Under the pieces are notes generated by a model. That model saw only the letters and a list, made by a program, of their open reading frames with translations, made no database searches and was not told where the DNA came from. From assembly GCA_017991515.1 (NCBI GenBank), contig JAGOQI010000001.1:1-41640 (forward strand): 41,640 bases of DNA, written 5' to 3'. This document shows positions 1 to 7,237 of the stretch, in pieces. Made by a program: the position numbers and the translations under genes. Source of the DNA: Minisyncoccota bacterium (lineage in GTDB: Bacteria > Patescibacteriota > Minisyncoccia > Phycocordibacterales > UBA9973). Positions within the stretch are counted from its first letter, which is position 1, and each line of letters starts with the position of its first letter.

Positions 1-863
1 AGCCACTTTTCCATTTGGCCGTGGTAGTAGACGATCATGATGAAGGTGTGACGCATGTCTTACGAGCTGAAGAGCATATTGCCAACACTCCAAGGCAAAT
101 ACTGATACACGAAGCACTAGGCTTTGCTATACCACACTATGGACACTTACCACTTGTTCTGGCGCCGGACAAAACAAAGATGAGTAAAAGAAAGGGAGCG
201 ATACCGGTAGTTGACTATTTGGCGATGGGATATTTACCAGCGGCACTTTTGAATGCTATTTGTTTGTGTGGCTGGAATCCAGGAACAGAACAGGAGATTT
301 TTTCAAGAGAAGAGCTAGAAAATATTTTTGATTTGGACAAAGTTCAAAAGTCAGGAGCAGTTTTCGGTGAGGACAAACTCAATTGGTTTAACAGAGAATA
401 CATCAAGAAAATACCTAGTGATGACTTTTTAACACTAGCTTGGCCATATATGAAAGACTTTGTAGCAGATACTATGGAGAATTTTGCTATCTTACAAAAA
501 ATAGAATCAATACTTCGTGATCGCATCGAAAAGTTTTCAGATATCAAAACTTTGTTTGAAATAGGGGAGTTTGGATATTTTTTTGAAAAACCAAAAGTAG
601 ATGAAAAGATACTTGCTTGGAAAGATTCAACACTTGAAAAATCTCGTGAATATCTAAAAGAGATAATAACTCGTCTTGAAAAACTAGAAGAGTGGGATTA
701 TGAAAGTATTAAAGGTGCTATTTGGGACTATGCAGAGCAAGAAGGTAGAGGGCATGTCCTATGGCCTATGCGTGTCGCACTTTCTGGTCGCGAGAAATCT
801 CCAGACCCTTTTGAAATAGCGTCTATTTTAGGAAAAGAAGAGACATTAAAAAGATTAAAATAA
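1..863 (+). CDS. gltX: Glutamyl-tRNA synthetase, 3' part (5' end outside window)
   Basis: Class I aminoacyl-tRNA synthetase that charges tRNA with glutamate in the cytoplasm. The reading frame is open from the left edge (in frame from base 3) and upstream residues PLFHLAVVVDDHDEG already match the family, so the gene starts outside the window. Visible are the region that binds the tRNA acceptor end (VTHVLRAEEHIANTPRQ), the ATP-binding KMSKR signature (KTKMSKRKG, near base 180) and the C-terminal helical anticodon-binding domain (GYLPAALLNAICLCGWNPG onward). A TTG at base 15 could be mistaken for a start but lies inside conserved sequence. In organisms without GlnRS this enzyme can also charge tRNA-Gln; that cannot be decided from this fragment. 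Confidence 0.95.
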   Translation, partial: PLFHLAVVVDDHDEGVTHVLRAEEHIANTPRQILIHEALGFAIPHYGHLPLVLAPDKTKMSKRKGAIPVVDYLAMGYLPAALLNAICLCGWNPGTEQEIFSREELENIFDLDKVQKSGAVFGEDKLNWFNREYIKKIPSDDFLTLAWPYMKDFVADTMENFAILQKIESILRDRIEKFSDIKTLFEIGEFGYFFEKPKVDEKILAWKDSTLEKSREYLKEIITRLEKLEEWDYESIKGAIWDYAEQEGRGHVLWPMRVALSGREKSPDPFEIASILGKEETLKRLK

Positions 864-878
864 ATGTTATCATAAATT

Positions 879-1139
879 ATGAGCTTATTTTCAAACAATT
901 TAGAATCGCCATCAGAATCACAAGAAAATTCTGAAAATAAAGATGTAGAAATTACCATAGAAACTGCCGATGCTGAAATTAGTTTAATCATGCAAGAAGT
1001 TTATTCTATGGGTGCAAATGACCATGAGCTTGGTACCCTTAAAAAAATACAAGAAGATCTCAGGAGTGGAAAAATTTCTCCTAAAGAATCTGTAGAAAAA
1101 GCTGCTTCTGTAAGAGAAAATAAACAAGATTACCACTAA
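879..1139 (+). CDS. Small acidic hypothetical protein (86 aa)
   Basis: Not recognised. The protein is soluble and hydrophilic, with a Ser/Glu-rich N-terminus followed by a predicted helical part (residues 30-80, about EISLIMQEVYSMG and LKKIQEDLRSGKISPKES). It starts 15 nt after the gltX stop and its stop is followed one base later by the next ATG, so it is probably co-transcribed with its neighbours. There is no good Shine-Dalgarno sequence; a TATCAT box just upstream could give a nearly leaderless mRNA. Gene reality is supported by the tight packing rather than by homology. Confidence 0.65.
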   Translation: MSLFSNNLESPSESQENSENKDVEITIETADAEISLIMQEVYSMGANDHELGTLKKIQEDLRSGKISPKESVEKAASVRENKQDYH

Positions 1140-1140
1140 C

Positions 1141-1701
1141 ATGGACGTACTCGCACATACACTTTGGACGAATGCTGGAGCTAGAGCAGGGAATAAACTC
1201 GCTCAGAAAAAAGGTAGTAAGTTTCGCTTACATATAGGTTGGACGGCTTTCTGGGGAGTATTCCCAGACTTTTTTGCTTTTACTATTCCTTTTATTTTAG
1301 TTTTTTATAAAGTTATATTTGGTGGTGAGTCTTTCCTTACAATGAGACCAACTGGTAATGCTGTAGGTTTTGATTTAGCTTCATATTTATATCAGTTTAG
1401 TCACTCACTTGTAGTCTGGGCTTTTGTCTTTGCTGTTGTTTGGTATTTCTCGAAGCGTCCTCGTTATGAACTCCTCGGCTGGGCACTTCATATACTCATT
1501 GATATCCCGTCTCATGCTATTGGTTTTTATGCGACACCTTTTCTTTTCCCAATCTCAGAATACCGATTTCCATATGGAGTTTCTTGGGCAAATAAATACT
1601 ATATGATCATCAACTACAGTGCCTTGGCCTTTGTCTGGTCTCGCATTGCTATAAAGAAAATGAGAAGAAGCAAATTTACTGATGAAAAAACGAGAGTATA
1701 A
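1141..1701 (+). CDS. Integral membrane protein, YdjM/DUF457-like (putative membrane metal-dependent hydrolase)
   Basis: A 186-residue protein with about four membrane segments. It opens with MDVLAHTLWTNAGAR and contains a His-rich core motif LHILIDIPSH near residue 120, plus an earlier FPDFFAF motif after a tryptophan-rich helix. Membrane-embedded His/Asp motifs of this kind (H-x3-D, PDxF) are typical of the YdjM/DUF457 group of inner-membrane proteins annotated as metal-dependent hydrolases; the actual substrate is unknown. Its last 20 nt overlap the start of the DUF1905 gene, which suggests translational coupling. Function is inferred from motifs only. Confidence 0.7.
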   Translation: MDVLAHTLWTNAGARAGNKLAQKKGSKFRLHIGWTAFWGVFPDFFAFTIPFILVFYKVIFGGESFLTMRPTGNAVGFDLASYLYQFSHSLVVWAFVFAVVWYFSKRPRYELLGWALHILIDIPSHAIGFYATPFLFPISEYRFPYGVSWANKYYMIINYSALAFVWSRIAIKKMRRSKFTDEKTRV

Positions 1702-1984
1702 AATCAAATCAAAGGTTATGTTGTACCCAGGTATGTCTGGTTGGCACTTTGCTTATGTTCCAAAGAAGGAGTCGGCGGAAATAAAGAAAAATTTTGGTGA
1801 TATTGCTCGGGGTTGGGGATCATTTCCTGTAGAGGTGACAGTAGGGGGCAGTAAATGGAAAACATCTATCTTTCCAGATAAACAGTCCGGTACATATCTT
1901 TTGCCACTGAAAGCTTCTGTCCGTAAAGCCGAAGGTATACTCTCTGATGATGAAATAAAGATAGAGCTTAAGATCAAAATATAA
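1682..1984 (+). CDS. DUF1905 domain protein (100 aa)
   Basis: The sequence pattern SGWHFAYVPKKES, then GWGSFPVEVTVGGSKWKTSIFPD, then GTYLLPLKASVRKAEGI is that of the DUF1905 family, small beta-rich proteins of about 100 residues with unknown function, so the gene is full length. The ATG lies inside the 3' end of the upstream membrane-protein gene (20-nt overlap). The stop is followed one base later by the ATG of the glycosylase gene. The three genes therefore probably form one transcript. No catalytic residues are assigned for the family. Confidence 0.85.
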   Translation: MKKREYKIKSKVMLYPGMSGWHFAYVPKKESAEIKKNFGDIARGWGSFPVEVTVGGSKWKTSIFPDKQSGTYLLPLKASVRKAEGILSDDEIKIELKIKI

Positions 1985-1985
1985 T

Positions 1986-2522
1986 ATGGCAGAAAAATCA
2001 AAAATCAAGTCTTATTGTGAATATGTTAAAGATTTAGAAAGTGACAATGTTCACCGCATTTATCACGACACACAATACGGCTTTACTATAGACAATGACG
2101 ATGAACTTTTTGAAAGATTAATACTTGAGATCAATCAAGCAGGGCTCAGCTGGAACACTATCCTAAACAAACAGAAAAATTTCCAAAAAGCCTATCACAA
2201 GTTCAATATCAAAAAAGTCGCTTCCTATAAAACTCCTGACAAAAATAGATTACTAAAAGACGCAGGGATTATCAGGAATAGACTCAAAATAGAAGCTGCT
2301 ATTTACAATGCAGGTGTAATACTAAAACTGCAAAAAGAACACGGCTCGTTTAAAAAATGGCTAGACTCGCACAAAGGCAAAACTCGCGAAGAATGGACCA
2401 AGCTTTTCAAAACTACCTTTCACTTCACCGGCGGGGAAATAGTAAATGAATTCCTCATGAGTACTGGTTATTTGCCAGGAGCGCATGTTAAAGGGTGTAA
2501 GATAGGGAAGAAATTGAAATAA
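1986..2522 (+). CDS. tag: DNA-3-methyladenine glycosylase I
   Basis: Base-excision repair enzyme that removes 3-methyladenine from alkylated DNA. At 178 aa it is close to the usual family length (about 185). Family landmarks are visible: an N-terminal Cys (residue 11) and YHDTQYG, the LILEINQAGLSW helix carrying the conserved Glu of the base pocket, the helix-hairpin-helix region around LLKDAGIIRNRLKIEAAI, and the C-terminal GAHVKGC supplying the His and Cys that complete the Tag zinc site. It is the last gene of the gltX-side cluster and is followed by a hairpin. Confidence 0.93.
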   Translation: MAEKSKIKSYCEYVKDLESDNVHRIYHDTQYGFTIDNDDELFERLILEINQAGLSWNTILNKQKNFQKAYHKFNIKKVASYKTPDKNRLLKDAGIIRNRLKIEAAIYNAGVILKLQKEHGSFKKWLDSHKGKTREEWTKLFKTTFHFTGGEIVNEFLMSTGYLPGAHVKGCKIGKKLK

Positions 2523-2550
2523 AAATAGCGCCATTACTGACGCTATTGAG
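2516..2550 (-). terminator. Hairpin terminator for the minus-strand gene 2555-3004
   Basis: A 7-bp stem (AATAGCG 2524-2530 with CGCTATT 2541-2547, loop 10 nt) is followed on the minus strand by a T-rich run (TTTTTATTT). On the plus strand no T-run follows, so it mainly serves the minus-strand gene but may also slow transcripts leaving tag. Confidence 0.6.
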
Positions 2551-2554
2551 TACT

Positions 2555-3004
2555 TTAGTTCATTTGAGGATTGAAATCTTTTTCTGCTTCATCTTCTTTT
2601 TTGAAAGAATAAGTTCCAAAATTAAATTGGACATAAAAACAAATAATTATTTGAACAGGTTTTTCTCCTTGTACAACACCAATTAAAACCCAAGAATTTG
2701 GAATTAGTATGTTGTCAAAAAAATAATGATTAGACCTTGCAAGTCCATTTACTGTCTTTATATCTAGTCCACCTTCTGCAGCATGATTTTTTCCAAAAGA
2801 TTTTACACACAAGGAACCTGGACTGTGAACCTCTTTTATAATTAACTGCAATCTCTTTTTTCCGAGTAAAGGTTGTTCAGGGTAAGATACGGTGACATCC
2901 AGTGGAAGTTTATTTATTAGTCCTTTCTCTAGCATACTCAGTTGAGCTGTATCAAGAATAAAATCTATTTTACCAGAATTAGGTAATGGGCCAATTTTTG
3001 ACAT
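2555..3004 (-). CDS. Hypothetical protein (149 aa)
   Basis: Not recognised. The composition is of a soluble beta-rich protein with no membrane segment and no clear motif. Residues 30-75 (LPLDVTVSYPEQPLLGKKR onward) look like alternating strands, and the last 20 residues are charged. It stands alone on the minus strand between tag and the MazG-like gene, with its own consensus promoter (TTGACA/TACTAT) and terminator, which supports it as an expressed gene. Confidence 0.6.
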   Translation of the reverse strand: MSKIGPLPNSGKIDFILDTAQLSMLEKGLINKLPLDVTVSYPEQPLLGKKRLQLIIKEVHSPGSLCVKSFGKNHAAEGGLDIKTVNGLARSNHYFFDNILIPNSWVLIGVVQGEKPVQIIICFYVQFNFGTYSFKKEDEAEKDFNPQMN

Positions 3005-3034
3005 ATTAATTTATTTTAAGGTGAATTTAAATAT

Positions 3035-3062
3035 ATAGTACACTAAATATATAAAATGTCAA
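3035..3062 (-). promoter_or_regulatory. Sigma-70 type promoter for gene 2555-3004
   Basis: Read on the minus strand: perfect -35 TTGACA (3057-3062), 16-bp spacer, -10 TACTAT (3035-3040), about 30 nt before the ATG. Confidence 0.65.
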
Positions 3063-3063
3063 A

Positions 3064-3088
3064 CCTCCCCACCAACTTGGCGGAGAGG
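3064..3088. repeat. Near-perfect 25-nt inverted repeat (hairpin)
   Basis: Two CCTC...GAGG arms with an inner CCAA-C-TTGG pair symmetrically around base 3076 with only two mismatches. No T-run follows, so it is not a standard terminator. It is followed by TCAAATAGT, the same octamer that is tandemly repeated next to a hairpin in the retroelement at 28901-28940. Confidence 0.5.
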
Positions 3089-3139
3089 TCAAATAGTTGT
3101 TTAGGACTTGTCACGTACTAAACCTCGTTTTGTATGTGA

Positions 3140-3168
3140 TTGAAAAAACACCTAAAATGTGGGATAGT
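3140..3168 (+). promoter_or_regulatory. Promoter of the MazG/helicase island
   Basis: -35 TTGAAA (3140-3145), exactly 17-bp spacer, -10 GATAGT (3163-3168), then 8 nt to the ATG of the MazG-like gene. The mRNA would have almost no leader. Confidence 0.55.
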
Positions 3169-3176
3169 TCTTTCAT

Positions 3177-3524
3177 ATGAAGGATTCTGAGAAGTTTGAA
3201 GCACTAGTTGCTCGTATAAAGAAATTTTCTGAAGATCGAGATTGGTCTCAGTTTCATGATCCTAAAAATCTGGCTATTTCACTTAATCTTGAATCTGCCG
3301 AAGTGTTGGAACTTTATCAATGGACAAAAGATAATCAGCTTAAACCAGAGAGAGCAAATAAAATAAATGAAGAACTTGCTGATGTGTTTTATTGGTTAGT
3401 TTTACTTTCAAATTATTACAATATAGATCTCGTTGATTCTCTTGATAAAAAAATGGACCAAAATGAACAAAAGTATCCTATAGAAAAAGCAAAAGGAAAA
3501 TCAGATAAGTATAATGAACTTTAA
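3177..3524 (+). CDS. MazG-like nucleotide pyrophosphohydrolase
   Basis: All-alpha NTP pyrophosphohydrolase of the MazG-like/dCTPase group (RS21-C6 type, about 110 residues, so full length). It hydrolyses non-canonical or surplus (d)NTPs to NMP and pyrophosphate. Mg-binding acidic residues are visible in the two diagnostic helices: LNLESAEVLELYQW (E-x2-E pattern) and NEELADVFYWLVLLS (E-E-x2-D pattern). The C-terminal KYPIEKAKGKSDKYNEL is also family-typical. The stop is immediately followed by the ATG of the helicase gene (TAA-ATG), implying co-expression. MazG-like enzymes are often found in defence or nucleotide-pool-cleaning contexts; here that role is inferred from context. Confidence 0.88.
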   Translation: MKDSEKFEALVARIKKFSEDRDWSQFHDPKNLAISLNLESAEVLELYQWTKDNQLKPERANKINEELADVFYWLVLLSNYYNIDLVDSLDKKMDQNEQKYPIEKAKGKSDKYNEL

Positions 3525-5543
3525 ATGTCTGATATAAAAACCTTTCCTTTTAATAAAGAAGATTTTGATCAAATTAAAAATTATAATTTTGGTTTAAATT
3601 GGCCTGTAGTTTATCTTATTGAAGACGGAAAAGAAATTTATATTGGAGAAACAACCCGTCTACACGGAAGAAGTAGAGAACACTATGAAAACCCAGAAAG
3701 AGCAAAGTTGAAGAATATCCATATTATAACTGACGAGCAATATAATGTTTCAGCGACATTAGATATTGAATCTTGGCTAATACAGTATATTTCTGCAGAC
3801 GGTCAATTTATTATCCAAAATGGAAATGGTGGATTAAAAAATCATAAATATTATGATAAAGATAAATATAAAACCAAATTTGAGATTGCATGGAATTCTC
3901 TTATAGAAAAAAGATTGGTCAAAAATACCCTAGTAGACTTAAGAAATAGCGATCTATTTAAATATTCACCATATAAGTCTTTAACAGAGGATCAATTATT
4001 TGTCGCTATAAAAATATATGAGGATATAAAGAAAAACGAAATAAATACTTTTATAGTAAATGGTAAGCCCGGTACAGGTAAAACAATTCTTGCTACATAT
4101 TTGTTTAAATTTTTAAAAGAGCAAGAAGAAACAAAAAATATGAATATTGGCTTAGTTGTACCAATGGCGTCACTTCGAAAAACAATAGCTAAAGTTTTCT
4201 CAAAAATTAAAGGGTTAAAATCAAGTATGGTTATTGGACCAAATGATGTTGTAAAAGATCATTATGACTTACTAATCATTGACGAATCTCATAGATTACA
4301 AAGGCGGAAAGGTATTATGGGTTACGGTGCATATGATAATGTAAATCGCGGGCTTGGTTTAGGCAATGAAGGCACACAACTCGATTGGATAATGAAATCA
4401 TCTAAACACCAAATATTTTTCTATGATCAAAATCAAAGTGTAAAACCTGCCGACATTAGACCCGAGGATTTTAAGAAACTTAATTCTAAAAAATACGAAT
4501 TAGTTTCACAAATGCGAGTTGAAGCTGGTGAAGAATATATTAAATTCATCGAAGATTTTTTTGATTTAAAAACTCCACAAAATACTAATTTTGCAAATTA
4601 TGATTTTAAAATATTTGATAATGTTGAAAAAATGGTAACTGAGATCAAAGAAAAAGATAAAAAGCACAAACTTGCTCGTGTAGTTGCTGGTTATGCTTGG
4701 CCTTGGCATACAGCAAAGGGAACTCGTAATTACGATATAGAAATAGGTGGTCTAAAGCTTGTCTGGAATTCGACAGCCCAAGACTGGGTAAACTCACCAA
4801 ATGCTATAAATGAAGTTGGCTGTATTCATACTGTACAAGGTTATGATTTAAATTATGTTGGTGTAATTATTGGTCCCGAATTTTCATATGATATAGAAAA
4901 TAAAAAATTCAAAGTCGATCGTGAAAAGTACTTTGATACCAATGGCCGTAATGGTATTACTGACCCAAATGAATTAGAAAGATACATAATCAATATCTAT
5001 AAAACATTATTAACTCGTGGAATAAAGGGGACCTATATTTATATTGTCGATGAAAATTTAAGAAATTATTTAAATCAAATTGTAAACAAAAATTTGATCT
5101 CGATTCAAAAAGAAATCACCCAAAAATTTATAAAATCCCCATACATTGGCGAAATGATAGGTATTCCACTGGTTGGCTCAGCTCCATGCGGAGAGCCTTT
5201 GTTAGGAGAAAGTAACGTTGAAGACACAATAATGGTAGAAAAGAATAAAATTAAACCAGGCACAAATTATTTTATAGTACGAGCAAGTGGAGACTCGATG
5301 AATCTCGCCGGAATAAATGATGGAGACCTAGTTTTATGTAGATATTCAGAAAAAGGAGAAACAGGAGATAGGGTAGTTGCATTATTAGACGGTGAAAATG
5401 TAACAATTAAATATTATGATAAAAAAGATGGTCGTAGAATTTTATTACCTAAGAGTACGAATGCATCTCATCAACCAATAATTCCTCAAGAAGGGGATAT
5501 TGTTCAAGGTATTGTTCAGGAGGTTATCGAAATATTGGATTAA
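3525..5543 (+). CDS. GIY-YIG nuclease / DUF2075 helicase / S24 (LexA-UmuD-like) peptidase fusion
   Basis: A three-part 672-residue protein. Residues about 27-95 form a GIY-YIG-type nuclease domain (VVYLI, IYIGE, an Arg-rich helix, and a Glu in DIESWLIQYI). Residues about 150-515 are a DUF2075/superfamily 1-like helicase core: Walker A GKPGTGKT (180-187), Walker B LLIIDESH (249-256), the late motif CIHTVQGYDLNYVGVIIG, and TLLTRGIKGTYIYI. Residues about 545-672 are an S24 peptidase domain like LexA/UmuD C-termini: Cys-Gly cleavage site at 555-556 (APCGEP), nucleophile Ser591 (ASGDSM) and general-base Lys629 (NVTIKYY). The spacing (about 35 and 38 residues) matches LexA/UmuD. The likely job is a DNA-acting effector controlled by self-cleavage; that last point is inference. 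It is coupled to the MazG-like gene. Confidence 0.88.
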   Translation: MSDIKTFPFNKEDFDQIKNYNFGLNWPVVYLIEDGKEIYIGETTRLHGRSREHYENPERAKLKNIHIITDEQYNVSATLDIESWLIQYISADGQFIIQNGNGGLKNHKYYDKDKYKTKFEIAWNSLIEKRLVKNTLVDLRNSDLFKYSPYKSLTEDQLFVAIKIYEDIKKNEINTFIVNGKPGTGKTILATYLFKFLKEQEETKNMNIGLVVPMASLRKTIAKVFSKIKGLKSSMVIGPNDVVKDHYDLLIIDESHRLQRRKGIMGYGAYDNVNRGLGLGNEGTQLDWIMKSSKHQIFFYDQNQSVKPADIRPEDFKKLNSKKYELVSQMRVEAGEEYIKFIEDFFDLKTPQNTNFANYDFKIFDNVEKMVTEIKEKDKKHKLARVVAGYAWPWHTAKGTRNYDIEIGGLKLVWNSTAQDWVNSPNAINEVGCIHTVQGYDLNYVGVIIGPEFSYDIENKKFKVDREKYFDTNGRNGITDPNELERYIINIYKTLLTRGIKGTYIYIVDENLRNYLNQIVNKNLISIQKEITQKFIKSPYIGEMIGIPLVGSAPCGEPLLGESNVEDTIMVEKNKIKPGTNYFIVRASGDSMNLAGINDGDLVLCRYSEKGETGDRVVALLDGENVTIKYYDKKDGRRILLPKSTNASHQPIIPQEGDIVQGIVQEVIEILD

Positions 5544-5547
5544 TTAG

Positions 5548-5553
5548 TATAAT
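5548..5553 (+). promoter_or_regulatory. -10 box of the NYN gene
   Basis: TATAAT 8 nt before the ATG at 5562, lying just after the stop of the fusion protein. It gives the NYN gene a possible own transcript with a very short leader. No convincing -35. Confidence 0.45.
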
Positions 5554-5561
5554 TATTTTAT

Positions 5562-6134
5562 ATGGAAAATATCTCAAAAAATAATTTTGTATCAGTTTTC
5601 ATTGATGCTTCCAATCTTTGGCAGGCGCAGAAGACGAAAGGAAAAATGTTTGATTTTGAAAAATTAAAATTTTTCTTAAAAACAAAATTTTATGCTAAAG
5701 AATTAAATATTTTTTATTATACAGCATATCCTAAAGAAGGTACTCGAGAGCAAAGCCAAGATGGGAAGCATAAGTTTTTTACATATCTTAAAAAAGGTCT
5801 CGGTTTTATAGTAAGAAAAAAGGAACTTAAAAGGATTGTTGAACATACTGAAGCAGGCGATCTGGTGCAAGAAAAAGGAAATATGGATGTAGAGATGACG
5901 ATAGACGCAATCCATTTTTGTAAAAAGTATGATATTGCTGTTTTGTTTACAGGTGATTCTGACTTTCTTGCGTTAGTAAATTATCTCAGAAATGGAGGCA
6001 AAAAGGTGTTTATATTTTCTTCTAAAAATAATATTTCACAAGAGTTACGAACTGGAGGAGACGGCTATATCGATGTGTTAGCAATTGAAGAAGATATTTG
6101 GGGTAGGGATTTGAAATATAAGGATGAAAAGTAA
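5562..6134 (+). CDS. NYN domain protein (LabA/DUF88-like, PIN-fold putative RNase)
   Basis: PIN-fold nuclease family protein of 190 aa. The acidic residues forming the metal site of NYN domains are visible: FIDASNLW near the N-terminus, GNMDVEMTIDA in the middle and LFTGDSDFLALVNYLRNGG before the last strand. NYN proteins are proposed RNA-cleaving enzymes; the substrate here is unknown. It starts 18 nt after the helicase fusion, on the same strand, and is followed by a strong GC hairpin, so it could be the third gene of the accessory island, though it also has its own -10 box. A catalytic role is probable because all the aspartates are kept. Confidence 0.85.
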   Translation: MENISKNNFVSVFIDASNLWQAQKTKGKMFDFEKLKFFLKTKFYAKELNIFYYTAYPKEGTREQSQDGKHKFFTYLKKGLGFIVRKKELKRIVEHTEAGDLVQEKGNMDVEMTIDAIHFCKKYDIAVLFTGDSDFLALVNYLRNGGKKVFIFSSKNNISQELRTGGDGYIDVLAIEEDIWGRDLKYKDEK

Positions 6135-6141
6135 AAACAAA

Positions 6142-6165
6142 GCTGCCCTCCTTGCGGAGGGCAGC
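6142..6165. terminator. GC-rich hairpin closing the MazG-helicase-NYN island
   Basis: Perfect 10-bp stem GCTGCCCTCC (6142-6151) with GGAGGGCAGC (6156-6165) and a TTGC loop. It is not followed by a T-run, so it may act as an mRNA 3' stabiliser rather than a true intrinsic terminator. Confidence 0.45.
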
Positions 6166-6224
6166 CCTTGGATGTAATACCCTTAAAGTTTTATGGATAA
6201 AACCCTAAGACAAATAAAGTATAT

Positions 6225-6344
6225 ACATATTATTTAAAAAGTCAAATTATAATAAGCAAGGACAATCCTTGGTTAAATGAGGGGAGGAGGGCAGTAATTG
6301 ATAAGGGAGAAATTAAGCGGCTTGTATTAGAAAAATTGAAATAA
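6225..6344 (+). pseudogene. Possible remnant of a small gene (C-terminal tail only)
   Basis: An open stretch ends in a protein-like tail (KDNPWLNEGRRAVIDKG, then EIKRLVLEKLK and a stop). It has no usable start codon in frame. A short ATG-begun peptide (from 6193, MDKTLRQIKYIHII) runs into it in another frame and stops, as expected if one frameshift had broken a small gene. Nothing in it identifies a family. The rest of 6135-6460 holds only the hairpin, a palindrome and a repeat listed separately. Confidence 0.3.
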
Positions 6345-6374
6345 CTCAACCCTACCTTTCTCTATACTAGCATT

Positions 6375-6392
6375 CCTGCCTGCGCAGGCAGG
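6375..6392. repeat. 18-nt perfect palindrome
   Basis: CCTGCCTGCGCAGGCAGG is its own reverse complement. It lies between a gene remnant and the ArsR gene. It could be a dispersed palindromic element or a protein site; no T-run follows. Confidence 0.5.
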
Positions 6393-6412
6393 TTGCAAAA
6401 CACTGCAATAAG

Positions 6413-6449
6413 AAATATATCTCTAATTCGCGCGAATAGGCGAATAGTT
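6413..6449. repeat. 37-nt direct repeat, copy 1, upstream of the ArsR gene
   Basis: Identical at 35 of 37 positions to 6715-6751, which covers the end of the ArsR gene. It contains a 12-nt palindrome ATTCGCGCGAAT. Read in the frame of copy 2 it spells KYISNSRE-stop against KYISNSLE-stop. It could therefore be the tail of a lost tandem ArsR copy, or an operator that happens to be duplicated. Confidence 0.7.
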
Positions 6450-6465
6450 GTAAAATAAGGTGTAT

Positions 6466-6741
6466 ATGGTTATGAAAGAAAAAGAAATGGAGCGACTTTT
6501 GAAAGCCTTGGCCAATAAACGCAGGCTTGAAATTGTAAAATATTTAAAGAATAAAAAAGAGGCAACAGTGACGGATATCGCTTCCGGAATAAAACTTTCG
6601 TTCAAGGCCACATCAAAACACTTGGGTCTTCTTTATAACGCTGATATTGTAGAGAAGGAACAACGAAGCCTGCAAATGCATTATCACCTCCATTCAAACC
6701 TTCATCCGATCGTAAAATATATCTCTAATTCGCTCGAATAA
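6466..6741 (+). CDS. ArsR-family winged-helix transcriptional regulator
   Basis: A 91-residue winged-helix DNA-binding protein that probably acts as a dimeric repressor. The fold is visible as ERLLKALANKRRLEIVKYL, then TVTDIASGIKLSFKATSKHLGLLYNADIVEKE (recognition helix SFKATSKHLGLL) and the wing RSLQMHYHL. No Cys pair typical of metal sensors is present, so the signal is unknown. Three starts are possible: GTG 6460, ATG 6466 and ATG 6472; 6466 is preferred because AAGG (6457-6460) sits 5 nt before it. The gene is bracketed by the 37-nt direct repeat, whose second copy also precedes tspO, suggesting control of itself and of tspO. Confidence 0.85.
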   Translation: MVMKEKEMERLLKALANKRRLEIVKYLKNKKEATVTDIASGIKLSFKATSKHLGLLYNADIVEKEQRSLQMHYHLHSNLHPIVKYISNSLE

Positions 6742-6751
6742 GCGAATAGTT
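6715..6751. repeat. 37-nt direct repeat, copy 2, overlapping the ArsR 3' end and upstream of tspO
   Basis: Partner of 6413-6449 with two differences. It spans the last codons and stop of the ArsR gene and ends 21 nt before the tspO -10 box, a position suited to an operator. Confidence 0.7.
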
Positions 6752-6771
6752 AGTTTGTAAGTACAAACTGG

Positions 6772-6777
6772 TATAAT
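6772..6777 (+). promoter_or_regulatory. tspO -10 box (leaderless-type)
   Basis: TATAAT, preceded by G, lies 6 nt before the ATG, so transcription would begin at or next to the start codon. Confidence 0.6.
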
Positions 6778-6783
6778 TGTTTT

Positions 6784-7179
6784 ATGAAAAACTACATAAA
6801 CTATAGTGAGCTTGTAAAACCTACTTGGGCGCCGCCGAGCTGGGTGTTTGGACCAGTGTGGAGTGTGTTGTATGTGATGATTGCTATTTCATTTGGCAAA
6901 GTATTTTTGATGTTTTCTCAAAAGACAATACCTTTTGTAGTAGCACTACCATTTATATTAAATCTAATTTTTAATTTCTCTTTTACTTATTTCCAATTTG
7001 GCTTGAAAAATAATCTTTTAGCTTCTATAGACATCTTGCTTGTCCTAGGTACACTCATCTGGGCTATGATCGCGATATGGCCATATGCCAAGTGGATCAC
7101 ATATATTCAAATCCCGTACTTACTTTGGGTCTCTTTCGCTACTGTGCTTCAACTAACTATCACATATCTGAATAGGTAA
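6784..7179 (+). CDS. tspO: TspO/MBR family membrane protein
   Basis: Tryptophan-rich sensory protein of the translocator/benzodiazepine-receptor family, a five-helix membrane protein that binds porphyrins or related tetrapyrroles. The first family motif is clear (KPTWAPPSWVFGPVWSVLY), as is the last helix (YLLWVSFATVLQLTITYLN). At 131 aa it is slightly short but complete. There is no Shine-Dalgarno site; the -10 box 6 nt upstream points to a leaderless mRNA. Its physiological ligand in a CPR bacterium, which normally lacks haem synthesis, is unclear. Confidence 0.93.
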   Translation: MKNYINYSELVKPTWAPPSWVFGPVWSVLYVMIAISFGKVFLMFSQKTIPFVVALPFILNLIFNFSFTYFQFGLKNNLLASIDILLVLGTLIWAMIAIWPYAKWITYIQIPYLLWVSFATVLQLTITYLNR

Positions 7180-7237
7180 AGTGGTATAATTAGGATACAG
7201 GTTTTTGAGTGGATTATTAGTCTAAATTTTAAAATAT

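Noticed and set aside
6225-6344. Intact small gene
   Set aside because: No start codon in frame; listed as a possible remnant only.
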